A DNA stretch of 64,000 nt from Schaalia sp. lx-260 (GTDB taxonomy: Bacteria; Actinomycetota; Actinomycetes; Actinomycetales; Actinomycetaceae), in assembly GCF_021083645.1 (NCBI RefSeq), contig NZ_JAJNRQ010000003.1, positions 186,001-250,000 of the forward strand, read 5' to 3'. The position numbers and the translations under genes were made by a program. Below, in pieces: positions 1 through 8,414 of this stretch (within the stretch, counting starts at the first letter, position 1; each line of letters starts with the position of its first letter). Below the pieces are notes generated by a model. It saw nothing but the letters and a program-made list of their open reading frames with translations, had not been told where the DNA came from and searched no databases.

Positions 1-1
1 C

Positions 2-838
2 TCAGGTACTCGACTTAATCCCATTACTTTAGGAACCTCAAAGCAGCTGGTTCCTGTGTATGACAAACCCATGATTTATTACCCCCTGAGCACGCTGATG
101 CTTGCTGGAATACAGGATGTCCTTGTCATTACAACACCTCATGATGCCCCAGCTTTCCAACGTTTACTGGGTGATGGCTCACAGCTGGGTGTTCATATTA
201 CTTACGCTGTTCAAGCAGTTCCTAACGGTCTGGCACAAGCCTTTGTTTTAGGTGCCGATCATATTGGCTGCGAAAGTGCCGCGCTTATTCTCGGGGATAA
301 TATTTTCTATGGGCAAGGTATGGGCACTCGCCTGCGCCGACATGTAGATCCGCATGGTGGCGCTGTTTTTGCCTACCATGTGACAAACCCGCAGGAATAC
401 GGTGTCGTTGAATTTGACGAGAATTACACTGCGCTTTCAATTGAAGAAAAACCCACAAATCCTAAGTCAAATTACGCTGTGCCTGGTTTGTATTTCTACG
501 ATAACGATGTTGTTGACATTGCACGGAATTTACAGCCCTCTGCGCGTGGTGAATATGAAATTACTGATATTAACAAGGCCTACTTACAAGCCGGCACGCT
601 TGCCGTAGAGGTACTCCCCCGCGGAAGTGCGTGGCTTGATACAGGAACTTTTGATTCTTTGGCTGATGCCACTGCTTTTGTGCGCACTATTGAGGCACGT
701 CAAGGTATGAAGATTGGCGCGCCCGAAGAAGTCGCATGGCGTATGGGCTTTATTGACGATGAGGGTTTACGTCAACGCGCCGAACCATTGGTTAAATCCG
801 GTTATGGAGCTTACCTTTTGGGGCTGCTAGACAAATAA
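2..838 (+). CDS. rfbA: Glucose-1-phosphate thymidylyltransferase, 5' end cut by window edge
   Basis: Makes dTDP-glucose from glucose-1-phosphate and dTTP, the first step of dTDP-L-rhamnose synthesis. The reading frame is open from base 2 and begins inside the nucleotide-binding signature ([20 protein letters not shown]), so only the first residues lie outside the window; 278 residues are visible against about 290 for the family. Further family motifs are [17 protein letters not shown], the GDNIFYG metal/sugar-phosphate region near visible residue 100, VVEFD and EEKP. The GTG at 56 is internal, not a start. The fused rmlCD gene at 4301-5740 supplies the last two steps of the same pathway; rmlB is not in the window. 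The following 180 bases show no clear terminator. Confidence 0.95.
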   Translation, partial: SGTRLNPITLGTSKQLVPVYDKPMIYYPLSTLMLAGIQDVLVITTPHDAPAFQRLLGDGSQLGVHITYAVQAVPNGLAQAFVLGADHIGCESAALILGDNIFYGQGMGTRLRRHVDPHGGAVFAYHVTNPQEYGVVEFDENYTALSIEEKPTNPKSNYAVPGLYFYDNDVVDIARNLQPSARGEYEITDINKAYLQAGTLAVEVLPRGSAWLDTGTFDSLADATAFVRTIEARQGMKIGAPEEVAWRMGFIDDEGLRQRAEPLVKSGYGAYLLGLLDK

Positions 839-1020
839 AAGGGGAGTTTTCCTATATTTTCCTCGTCAGGAAATGATCTTTTTGAGATTTTATTAGATAA
901 CTAGTTGATTATGTGCGCAGCAATATATTGTGTTTTATCCTCGTAATCGTTCACCCGCACCGCTTCCTGCAGTAAAATTGAACATAATTGAGCTGGCATA
1001 CACACGATTGGTTGATACAC

Positions 1021-2841
1021 ATGGATTCGCTCACCCGATCTGAATTTGAGGTTCTTTACGCACTTTCATGCGCTCATATTCCCCTCACCCAGCGGCAACT
1101 TCACGAAAAAACACAGATATCGCTGGGACGCATCAACACTGCCGTGCGCATATGCGAACAACGCGGCTACATAGCCAACAAAGTTATTACAGATGCGGGT
1201 CGCGCAGCCCTTGCTCCTTATCGTGTCAATAACGCAATTATCATGGCAGCCGGTTTATCCCAACGTTTTGCGCCAATTTCTTATGAGCGACCTAAAGGAA
1301 CTCTGCGTGTACGCGGTGAAATCCTCATTGAAAGGCAAATTCGTCAACTCATTGAGGCAGGTATCACTGACATCACTATCGTTGTTGGCTATAAAAAAGA
1401 GTATTTCTTCTACCTTGCTAAAAAATTTGGCGTGAAACTCGTTATTAATGACGAATACGCGACACGTAATAACAATGGCTCGCTGTGGCGTGTACGCGAT
1501 CAACTCGCCAACACATATATTTGTTCTTCCGATGATTATTTCACCGAAAATCCTTTTGAATCACACGTCTACCAAGCCTATTATTCAGCTCAATACATTG
1601 AGGGCCCCACACAAGAATGGTGTATAACGACAGGCCCTGGCGACAGAATCACCGGAGCAACTATCGGTGGTCACGATTCATGGACAATGCTCGGACATGT
1701 GTATTTCGACCGCGAATTCTCACGCACATTCTGTCGTATCCTCGATAAGGTCTATGACTTACCGCGTACCGTGCCACAACTGTGGGAATCCATTTATCTT
1801 GACCACATTAAAGATTTGCACATGGTGATACGTCGCTATCCCGCAGGAATGATTAATGAATTTGATTCTGTTGATGAATTACGCAATTTTGATCCGTTAT
1901 TTATGGAAAATATTGACTCTGAGGTTTTCCATAATATTTCTTCTGTCCTTCATTGCCCTATCAATGATATCCACGATATTTTCCCACTGAAACAAGGGGT
2001 TACAAATCTTTCCTGCCATTTTTCCCTCGATGGTAAAGAATACGTGTACCGCCATCCAGGAACAGGAACCAGCAAACTTGTTGATCGACAAGCAGAATTT
2101 GAGGCTATGCATCTTGCCGCTGATTTAGGGTTAGATTCAACTTTTATTTCAGGAGATCCAGATTCTGGTTGGAAAATTTCACGTTATATTCCACATACGC
2201 GCAATCTTGACCCAGAAAATCCTGAAGAACTAGCTCAAGCAATGCGTATGGCCCGCACCCTACATAACAGCGGTAAAACGCTTTCTCGTTCATTCGATTT
2301 TATTTCTGAAAGCTTTTCTTACGAGCGCGTACTAGAACAGCATGGTCCCATTGATTTACCAGAATACGCTGAACTACGTGAAAAAATCCTCCGCCTTAAA
2401 ACTCAAGCCGATAATGATGATTTCCCTCACGTGCCATGCCATAACGATTTTTATCCACCAAATTTCCTCATTGAAACAGATAACACCATTCATTTAATTG
2501 ACTGGGAATATGCTGGCATGTCTGATGTGGCCAGTGATTTTGGGACACTAGTTGTGTGTACACGATTGTGCCCCGACAAGGCACAACAAGCTTTACGGTA
2601 TTACTTTGACCGCATACCTACACACGAAGAAATGCGTCATTTCTGGGCATACGTTGTTTTTGCCGGCTGGTGTTGGTATGTGTGGGCACTAGCAAAAGAA
2701 GCCGAAGGAGATGATGTCGGCGAGTGGCTTCTGACCTACTATTCCTACGCGGCAACATATATTGATGACCTACTCGCCTGGTATGAGAACGATAGTTCAG
2801 ATTTACCTGATTTCCTCACTTCAGACAGTAAAAACTCATAA
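1021..2841 (+). CDS. Three-domain protein: winged helix, nucleotidyltransferase, choline/ethanolamine-kinase-like
   Basis: 606 residues from the ATG at 1021; a TTG at 988 would add 11. Residues 1-65 look like a winged helix (LTQRQLHEKTQISLGRINTAV, then a wing). Residues about 70-300 are a nucleotidyltransferase opening with NAIIMAAGLSQRF and ERPKGTL, as in LicC-type phosphocholine cytidylyltransferases and other sugar-phosphate NTases. Residues about 310-600 are an APH/choline-kinase fold with the catalytic loop HNDFYPPNFL and the metal-binding IDWEYAG. By family analogy one chain could phosphorylate choline or ethanolamine and activate it to a CDP derivative for decorating a surface polymer. 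The substrate is not shown by the sequence. The winged helix could be regulatory or structural. No LicD-like transferase is visible here. No clear Shine-Dalgarno (SD) site precedes either start. Confidence 0.75.
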   Translation: MDSLTRSEFEVLYALSCAHIPLTQRQLHEKTQISLGRINTAVRICEQRGYIANKVITDAGRAALAPYRVNNAIIMAAGLSQRFAPISYERPKGTLRVRGEILIERQIRQLIEAGITDITIVVGYKKEYFFYLAKKFGVKLVINDEYATRNNNGSLWRVRDQLANTYICSSDDYFTENPFESHVYQAYYSAQYIEGPTQEWCITTGPGDRITGATIGGHDSWTMLGHVYFDREFSRTFCRILDKVYDLPRTVPQLWESIYLDHIKDLHMVIRRYPAGMINEFDSVDELRNFDPLFMENIDSEVFHNISSVLHCPINDIHDIFPLKQGVTNLSCHFSLDGKEYVYRHPGTGTSKLVDRQAEFEAMHLAADLGLDSTFISGDPDSGWKISRYIPHTRNLDPENPEELAQAMRMARTLHNSGKTLSRSFDFISESFSYERVLEQHGPIDLPEYAELREKILRLKTQADNDDFPHVPCHNDFYPPNFLIETDNTIHLIDWEYAGMSDVASDFGTLVVCTRLCPDKAQQALRYYFDRIPTHEEMRHFWAYVVFAGWCWYVWALAKEAEGDDVGEWLLTYYSYAATYIDDLLAWYENDSSDLPDFLTSDSKNS

Positions 2842-2917
2842 TGTGTAAGGGAGTGCGCAGCTTCAGTCACATCTAAGTCCTCATTGTGAGCATTTTTGAT
2901 ACTCGCGTGCCTACGCA

Positions 2918-3991
2918 TCACATGTGACTGGTGCTGGCAGTAATTTTTCGGCGGCGACGCACCATATTCATCACAGGTTTATCAATGACGTGATAGTTGA
3001 AGATACCCCCGCATATTGCAATAAGGGATATAAGTGAGGCATTTACTGCCCAATGCATAGGTGTTGGCCATAAGAATACGAGTGTCTGCTGTAAGGGGAA
3101 AGCCCACAAGTAAATGCCGTAAGAAAATTCCCCGTATTTGGCAAAATGAGAAAACTTACGTCGTGTCCCCCACCCTAACCACAGACATGCGTAAGGGAAA
3201 GTCACGAGCATCGCAGCGATATCCCAACCGAAGTAGCATAAAACGATCGTTGCGAATATCGACAAAATACCCCATGAGGGACGCAAAATAATTTTGTCAC
3301 GCCACACCCATAAACACACACCAATATAAAACTCAAGAACGGCGCGTACCACGCTCAGCATATACAGATGAAAGAAAGCAAAATAGACAACTGCGCAAGC
3401 GATTACGACGATAATGGTCCATATATAGGATTTCTTCCGAAAAGCCGTTAATCGAAAAATAAGGTAACACAGAATATATGCAGCAAATTCAACCGGTAGT
3501 GTCCACAAAGAGCCGTTGACTACTTCAGGATAAGGATTAAATGTAAAAACACCCGGCAAAGTATGAACAGGAATAAGAATGGCGTTGAGTAAATACCGGT
3601 AGGTTTCACCATTCGTTAGATAGTCTGTTATTGACAGAGTTGTCAATACCCCACCCCACACGAATGTTGAGAAAAGGACAATAAATATGAGTTGTGGGAA
3701 AATTCTTTGACAGCGAGCAATAAAAAATTTACGTGTATCTGGATGGCTTTCACAGCTTTTCGCAATGAGGATGCCACCGTAAAGAAAAAATACAGCAACT
3801 GCCATACCACCAAAGCTCAGGCGCTGGTCAGTCCACTGATCCAAAAAAGCCCCTAAACTGTGAGGCCCTTGAGTTAAAGAAAATGAATGCGACCAAATCA
3901 CTGCGATTGCACTGACAAAGCGAATAAGATCAAGGTTGTTATCGCGTGAGGAAACAACCGTACCGAAACGAATGGCATCTCGCTTATTCAT
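2918..3991 (-). CDS. Acyltransferase 3 family integral membrane protein (OafA/YrhL-like)
   Basis: 357 residues with about ten hydrophobic helices. The N-terminus has the family hallmark: a short cytoplasmic lead, then NNLDLIRFVSAIAVIWSHSF containing the R and H used by acyltransferase-3 proteins to move acyl groups across the membrane onto sugars. A GEFSYGIYLWAFPLQQ segment near residue 290 is the other typical motif. The start is supported by GAGGG about seven bases before ATG 3991. It faces the preceding fusion gene tail-to-tail and lies downstream of rmlCD in the same direction, so O-acylation of a rhamnose-containing or other surface glycan is a fair guess. The acceptor is unknown. Confidence 0.85.
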   Translation of the reverse strand: MNKRDAIRFGTVVSSRDNNLDLIRFVSAIAVIWSHSFSLTQGPHSLGAFLDQWTDQRLSFGGMAVAVFFLYGGILIAKSCESHPDTRKFFIARCQRIFPQLIFIVLFSTFVWGGVLTTLSITDYLTNGETYRYLLNAILIPVHTLPGVFTFNPYPEVVNGSLWTLPVEFAAYILCYLIFRLTAFRKKSYIWTIIVVIACAVVYFAFFHLYMLSVVRAVLEFYIGVCLWVWRDKIILRPSWGILSIFATIVLCYFGWDIAAMLVTFPYACLWLGWGTRRKFSHFAKYGEFSYGIYLWAFPLQQTLVFLWPTPMHWAVNASLISLIAICGGIFNYHVIDKPVMNMVRRRRKITASTSHM

Positions 3992-4300
3992 GTCACACCC
4001 TCACTTGTAACCTCAATATCGTGTTTTTCACCGATAAAACACGCACATCCGGATTCTCGTCAGCAGATGGTAGCATTTCCAATCCTTGGGAGTCTAACGC
4101 ATATTCCCTGTTTATTTTTAGTGAACGCAGGTCTTTATGTACACGTTATTTATTCAGGATTCCGGGCAATAACCCAGGATTTTTGAGGCTTTCCTGCACT
4201 TTCCTGATGTTATATTCACCTTGTGTACTCACATATGCATAACAGAGGAAATCCTGAGCAGCAAAAACCTACCCTGTAGCACAAGCAGCGAATCTGCCTT
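3992..4300. other. 309-bp intergenic region between rmlCD and the acyltransferase gene
   Basis: Lies downstream of rmlCD and upstream of the acyltransferase on the minus strand. I see only a weak 7-bp hairpin (4021-4027 with 4036-4042) and no strong terminator or coding signal. A 98-codon open frame on the plus strand has no family features. The region probably holds the acyltransferase promoter. Confidence 0.4.
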
Positions 4301-5740
4301 TTATTGATTCAAAGCTACTTTCACGTATTCATCCAAACATTCGTGTGCAGGACGCGGCGTGAAACCTACCTTTTTGATTTTCGTTAAATCAAGTAACGAA
4401 TGTAATGGGCGCGGGGCAATGCCTTCTTTTCCGTGGAAATACTCCTCGGTAGATACAGGTGTCACTGATTGCGGGTCTTTTCCACATAGCTCAAAGACAC
4501 GCTGAGCAATATCAAACCATGAGGTGACTTCCCCTTCACATGACAGGTTATATGTCCCGTATTCAGGGCGCTGAGAGATCAGGTGGATAATCCCTTCAGC
4601 AAGTTCTGACGTAAAAGTAAGACGGCCTACCTGATCGTTGACCACAGCGGGCTTTACTCCCCTTTCAGCAAGGCTCATCATTGTTCGCACAAAGTTCTTT
4701 CCCTCGCCAACAACCCAACTGGTTCTTACAAGGTAGTGGCGTGGAGCAGCGCATACTGCCGCGTCTCCGCCAGCTTTTGATTGTCCGTACACTCCCAAGG
4801 GGCTTGGGGGCTCATCTTCTGTATGGATACTGTGTTTCCCGTCAAAAACATATTCACTGGACACGTGAACAAGGAGCAGATCATGACGAGCTGCGACACG
4901 TGATAAAAGGGCAGGACCTGTCGCATTCGCACGCCAAGCCAAGGGCCGTCCTTCATCAGTTTCAGCAGCATCCACCTGTGTCCAAGCCGCTGCATTAACC
5001 ACAATGTCATACTCGGACCAGTTCACGTTCGCAAGGGCCTGTTCATCAGATATATCAAAATCTGGTAAATCCACACCGTGAGCCTGATATCCCGCATCCG
5101 TTAAACGCTGCATCATCGCTCGTCCCAGTTGCCCATTTGCACCGGTGACGAGTACTCGCTGTCGCCTATTCCTCTGCGCAGGAAAAGGTATGACTGTTTC
5201 AAGAGCAGGATGAGCATGATCTTTGTCAGAGATAATCGCGTGTTCCAATGGAATTGGCCATGCAATATTTGCAGTGCGATCACCTAAATGAACATACGTG
5301 TACTGAGCCTGCGGTGACCAGTGATCGTTTACAAGGTACGTGTAGGCCGTGTGAGGTTCCAAGGTCTGATAGGCATTTCCTACTCCCCGAGGAACAAAAA
5401 CCGCAACAGACGGATCAATAATTGTTGTATAAACCGTTCCAAAACTGGGGCCTTCACGCAGATCCACCCATGCGCCGAAAACTTTGCCTGTGGCAACAGA
5501 AACGAATTTATCCCACGGCTCAGCATGGATTCCTCGTGTCACACCAATTTCATCATTGAAAGAGATGTTATTCTGCACGGGATGAAAGTCTGGCAAGCCT
5601 AGGTCCACCATTTTTTCTCGCTGCCAGTTTTCTTTGAACCATCCACGATTATCACCATGCACTGTTAAATCAATGCGTAAAAATCCGGGAATCGGTGTTT
5701 CTTCAATTCCAAGTTCTTTACGTGAGGATAGTTCGCTCAT
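4301..5740 (-). CDS. rmlCD: Fused dTDP-4-dehydrorhamnose 3,5-epimerase / dTDP-4-dehydrorhamnose reductase
   Basis: 479 residues joining two rhamnose enzymes. Residues about 1-185 are RmlC, a cupin epimerase (DNRGWFKENW, VQNNISFNDEIGVTRGIHAE with the catalytic His, GNAYQTLE). Residues about 195-479 are RmlD, a short-chain dehydrogenase with the cofactor loop VTGANGQLGRAM, the HVSSEYVFDG strand and the YGQSK active-site pair. The ATG at 5740 is chosen because AAAGAG lies just upstream; ATG 5758, six codons earlier, has no SD. The two steps turn dTDP-4-keto-6-deoxyglucose into dTDP-L-rhamnose. The gene is divergent from the GT2 gene at 5962. RmlB must come from elsewhere. Confidence 0.95.
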   Translation of the reverse strand: MSELSSRKELGIEETPIPGFLRIDLTVHGDNRGWFKENWQREKMVDLGLPDFHPVQNNISFNDEIGVTRGIHAEPWDKFVSVATGKVFGAWVDLREGPSFGTVYTTIIDPSVAVFVPRGVGNAYQTLEPHTAYTYLVNDHWSPQAQYTYVHLGDRTANIAWPIPLEHAIISDKDHAHPALETVIPFPAQRNRRQRVLVTGANGQLGRAMMQRLTDAGYQAHGVDLPDFDISDEQALANVNWSEYDIVVNAAAWTQVDAAETDEGRPLAWRANATGPALLSRVAARHDLLLVHVSSEYVFDGKHSIHTEDEPPSPLGVYGQSKAGGDAAVCAAPRHYLVRTSWVVGEGKNFVRTMMSLAERGVKPAVVNDQVGRLTFTSELAEGIIHLISQRPEYGTYNLSCEGEVTSWFDIAQRVFELCGKDPQSVTPVSTEEYFHGKEGIAPRPLHSLLDLTKIKKVGFTPRPAHECLDEYVKVALNQ

Positions 5741-5961
5741 GCGGATCTCTTTCGTCATTCAGGACTATTCAGGACTATGAGTGCCTTACAAGGATAAGAA
5801 GTACTACAGCGATACTACGCTACATAGGGCTTTCAGAGGAGGCAGCCTACCTATGTGTTTCATGTGGAATGCCATTCCCCATTAGGCAAGGAAATACACA
5901 GACATCACACATATGCGCATAAATAACAACCACACATAGAACAGTGTGAAATACTGGTTTC

Positions 5962-6636
5962 ATGAAGCCTATTCATGACACATGGCTCGTTATCCCGTTG
6001 TATAACGAAGAACAAGTAATCGGCGATGTGATACGCGCTGCTCTGCCCACATTTGAACATATTGTGTGCATTGATGATGGTTCCACAGATAAGTCAGGTC
6101 AAGCTGCTTTGAATGCCGGTGCCACAGTCATCACGCATCCGATTAATCTTGGCCAAGGGGCAGCCTTACAAACAGGTTTCGATTACCTCACGAAATACAC
6201 TGATGCCCGTTATGCCGTTACTTTTGATGCGGATGGGCAGCATCGTGTTTCGGATGCTGTTGCTATGCGCGAACGCGCTCTAGCAGATGATCTTGCGATT
6301 ATTTACGGTTCACGTTTTCTTGAAGGGCAAGTGGATATCAGCCCTTTGAAACGCCTCGTTCTTAAAACGGCTGCCATGGTCACGCGCTGGCAAACAGGCC
6401 TGCACCTCACTGATGCGCATAATGGTTTACGTCTACTGCGTATGGATGCTGTCAAACGTATTCACCTACGTCAAAGTCGCATGGCACACGCCAGCGAAAT
6501 CGTGAATGAACTTGCGCGTACACGTCTGCCGTGGGCTGAAATGCCTGTGCATATTGATTACACAGATTATTCACGTGCGAAAGGCCAGTCTTTACTTAAC
6601 TCTGTCAATATTCTCGTCGACCTGATTCTGGGGTAA
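5962..6636 (+). CDS. GT2 family glycosyltransferase (dolichyl-phosphate-mannose-synthase-like)
   Basis: 224 residues, a single GT-A domain without membrane segments. It has the opening VIPLYNEEQVIGDVI, the IDDGSTD nucleotide-binding loop and FDADGQH metal motif, then YGSRFL and the acceptor-side NGLRLLRMDA. This is the short DPM1/polyprenyl-phosphate type of GT2. The next gene is a DUF2304 membrane protein only two bases downstream, a pairing commonly seen with these enzymes, suggesting that it transfers a sugar to a lipid carrier at the membrane. Sugar and acceptor are unknown. No good SD precedes ATG 5962, so the mRNA may be leaderless or near so. Confidence 0.88.
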   Translation: MKPIHDTWLVIPLYNEEQVIGDVIRAALPTFEHIVCIDDGSTDKSGQAALNAGATVITHPINLGQGAALQTGFDYLTKYTDARYAVTFDADGQHRVSDAVAMRERALADDLAIIYGSRFLEGQVDISPLKRLVLKTAAMVTRWQTGLHLTDAHNGLRLLRMDAVKRIHLRQSRMAHASEIVNELARTRLPWAEMPVHIDYTDYSRAKGQSLLNSVNILVDLILG

Positions 6637-6638
6637 TT

Positions 6639-7043
6639 ATGCCAAGCTACTGGTTAATTAAAGCTATCCTCGTCTTAGCTTTATTGATCCTTATTTTTTT
6701 CATGCTCAAACCTGTAAAAACAGCGCAACATCAAGCTCTGCGCAGACTTGGCACGTTATTTATTATTGTTTTGGCTGTTTTTGCTGTTCTTTTTCCACAT
6801 TTCTTAAACCAATTCGCCACTTTGATCGGTGTTGAACGCGGCATCAACCTTTTGGTTTATTTCCTTACTATTGCTTTCTTCGCGCAGATGATGACCTCGT
6901 ACCGTCGCTCTGTTCAAACCGAACATAAACTCACTCAACTGGCACGCGCAGTTGCCCTCCAGAACGCACAAACCCCACCTGTTGTCCCATCCTCTACTGA
7001 GGCATCTGGCTTTTCCTCTGACTCCCCTGGTGGCACACAGTAG
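6639..7043 (+). CDS. DUF2304 family membrane protein
   Basis: 134 residues with three hydrophobic stretches (about 5-22, 35-55 and 65-85), followed by a charged tail of about 40 residues, partly coiled and Pro/Ser-rich at the end. The order of helices and the cytoplasmic tail match DUF2304, small proteins that accompany GT2 polyprenol-phosphate glycosyltransferases. ATG 6639 follows the GT2 stop by two bases and uses the GGGG at the end of that gene as a ribosome site, implying translational coupling. A role as membrane anchor or helper of the glycosyltransferase is inferred from context. Confidence 0.8.
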   Translation: MPSYWLIKAILVLALLILIFFMLKPVKTAQHQALRRLGTLFIIVLAVFAVLFPHFLNQFATLIGVERGINLLVYFLTIAFFAQMMTSYRRSVQTEHKLTQLARAVALQNAQTPPVVPSSTEASGFSSDSPGGTQ

Positions 7044-7114
7044 AATTCAACACAATTGCAACATGTTCCACAGTCAAATCCCATATTTTCTTTCAACCCT
7101 TTAGACTCGTGACG

Positions 7115-8413
7115 ATGACATCTCATACACAACATTCGGATACTGTCCCTGCTGCTCATGCTGCAACTTATCCTTACCGTTTCGGGGTATGGAAAACGAT
7201 GTGCGCTGCTCTTTTGAGTATTGTTCTGCTTGTCAGCACAACTGTTTTAGGGATCTACCTTGACTTGGCGCGACAAGTATCCGACAGTGCCCTAGATATT
7301 TCTGCCTTTGAGAATGTCATGCCTCAAAGTGAACCTGAGGAAGAACCTCCAGGAGATCCTTTTACAGGTCAGGCAGTCAATATCTTGGTTTCTGGCGTTG
7401 ATTCACGTTACGGTGAAGATCCACGTGCCTATGGGAGTTCTGAGGAACTTTCCACCATTCAATCTGATACGACAATGGTTGTTCACCTATCCGCTGACCG
7501 ATCACGTATCCAAGTTGTCTCAATTCCTCGCGATCTTATTACAGCAATCCCCAGTTGTACGCGTTCCGATGGCTCACAAACACGGCCCTATGACGGCATG
7601 TTTAACTCCGCTTTTACAACAGGAGCGGTCACAGATGACCTCGCAGGCGGTGTTGCCTGCACGAAAGCCACCGTTGAACAATTAACTGGTCTAACAATTG
7701 ATGCTTTCGTTGTCGTGAATTTTTCTGGCTTCAAATCAATGGTCGATGCTTTAGGTGGCGTGTGGCTTAACCTTGAAGAAGAAGTCTACGATGCTTTATC
7801 CGGTTTAAGTTTATCCGCCGGATGCCACAATATTGATTCTACTCAGGCGTTAGCTTATGCCCGCGCTCGATACAATCTTGGTGATGGTTCAGATCTTTCA
7901 CGAATTGGCCGCCAGCATCAATTAGTTGGCGCTATGTTCAAAACATTGAAGTCTAAGAATTATCTGACAGATTTACCCTCTTTACTCACTTTCTTAAAAG
8001 CCACAGTTTCTGCTCTGAAAGTTTCCCAGAATTTAGCCGACATCAACACTGCAGCAGGACTCATGCTTTCCCTGACCTCTTTAGAGCGCAGCGGTCTTCA
8101 ATTCATCACTATGCCGAATGCTCCTGCGCCTTGGGACCTCAATCGCGTTATAGAAGATCTCCCGCGTGCTCGTCCCGTATGGGAAGCCTTGAAATCTGAT
8201 TCTGCTTTCCCCATCGGCACGCTTTACCGTGATATTTCAGGTGAAGAAACCATAGTCACTGCCCCTACTCAGGCAACAGAAAATACCGCACCAGATTCAG
8301 CAGCACCATCATCTTCCGTTTCAGAAAGTACTCCCACCCCCTCTGAAAATGCCCCAGCCACTGCGCCTGCCGCAGAAACTCAGGTAGCCGATTCTTGCCC
8401 TCCCCAGAACTAA
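7115..8413 (+). CDS. LytR-CpsA-Psr (LCP) family cell-wall glycopolymer ligase
   Basis: 432 residues. One membrane segment near residues 26-46 (CAALLSIVLLVSTTVLGIYL) puts the rest outside. The LCP catalytic domain follows, with VSGVDSR, SDTTMVV, the SIPRDLI pyrophosphate/lipid-binding motif and the late arginines of YARARYNLGDGSDLSRIGR. LCP enzymes move glycopolymers from undecaprenyl-pyrophosphate to peptidoglycan or protein. The C-terminal 60 residues are low-complexity Pro/Ser/Thr/Ala. GTG 7109 is an alternative start. A second LCP gene follows one base after the stop, so the two are co-transcribed with the upstream glycan genes or form their own pair. Confidence 0.93.
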   Translation: MTSHTQHSDTVPAAHAATYPYRFGVWKTMCAALLSIVLLVSTTVLGIYLDLARQVSDSALDISAFENVMPQSEPEEEPPGDPFTGQAVNILVSGVDSRYGEDPRAYGSSEELSTIQSDTTMVVHLSADRSRIQVVSIPRDLITAIPSCTRSDGSQTRPYDGMFNSAFTTGAVTDDLAGGVACTKATVEQLTGLTIDAFVVVNFSGFKSMVDALGGVWLNLEEEVYDALSGLSLSAGCHNIDSTQALAYARARYNLGDGSDLSRIGRQHQLVGAMFKTLKSKNYLTDLPSLLTFLKATVSALKVSQNLADINTAAGLMLSLTSLERSGLQFITMPNAPAPWDLNRVIEDLPRARPVWEALKSDSAFPIGTLYRDISGEETIVTAPTQATENTAPDSAAPSSSVSESTPTPSENAPATAPAAETQVADSCPPQN

Positions 8414-8414
8414 T

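Noticed and set aside
5761-5778. Short direct repeat AGGACTATTC / AGGACTATGA upstream of rmlCD
   Set aside because: Only eight matching bases, two copies; too short to claim a regulator site.
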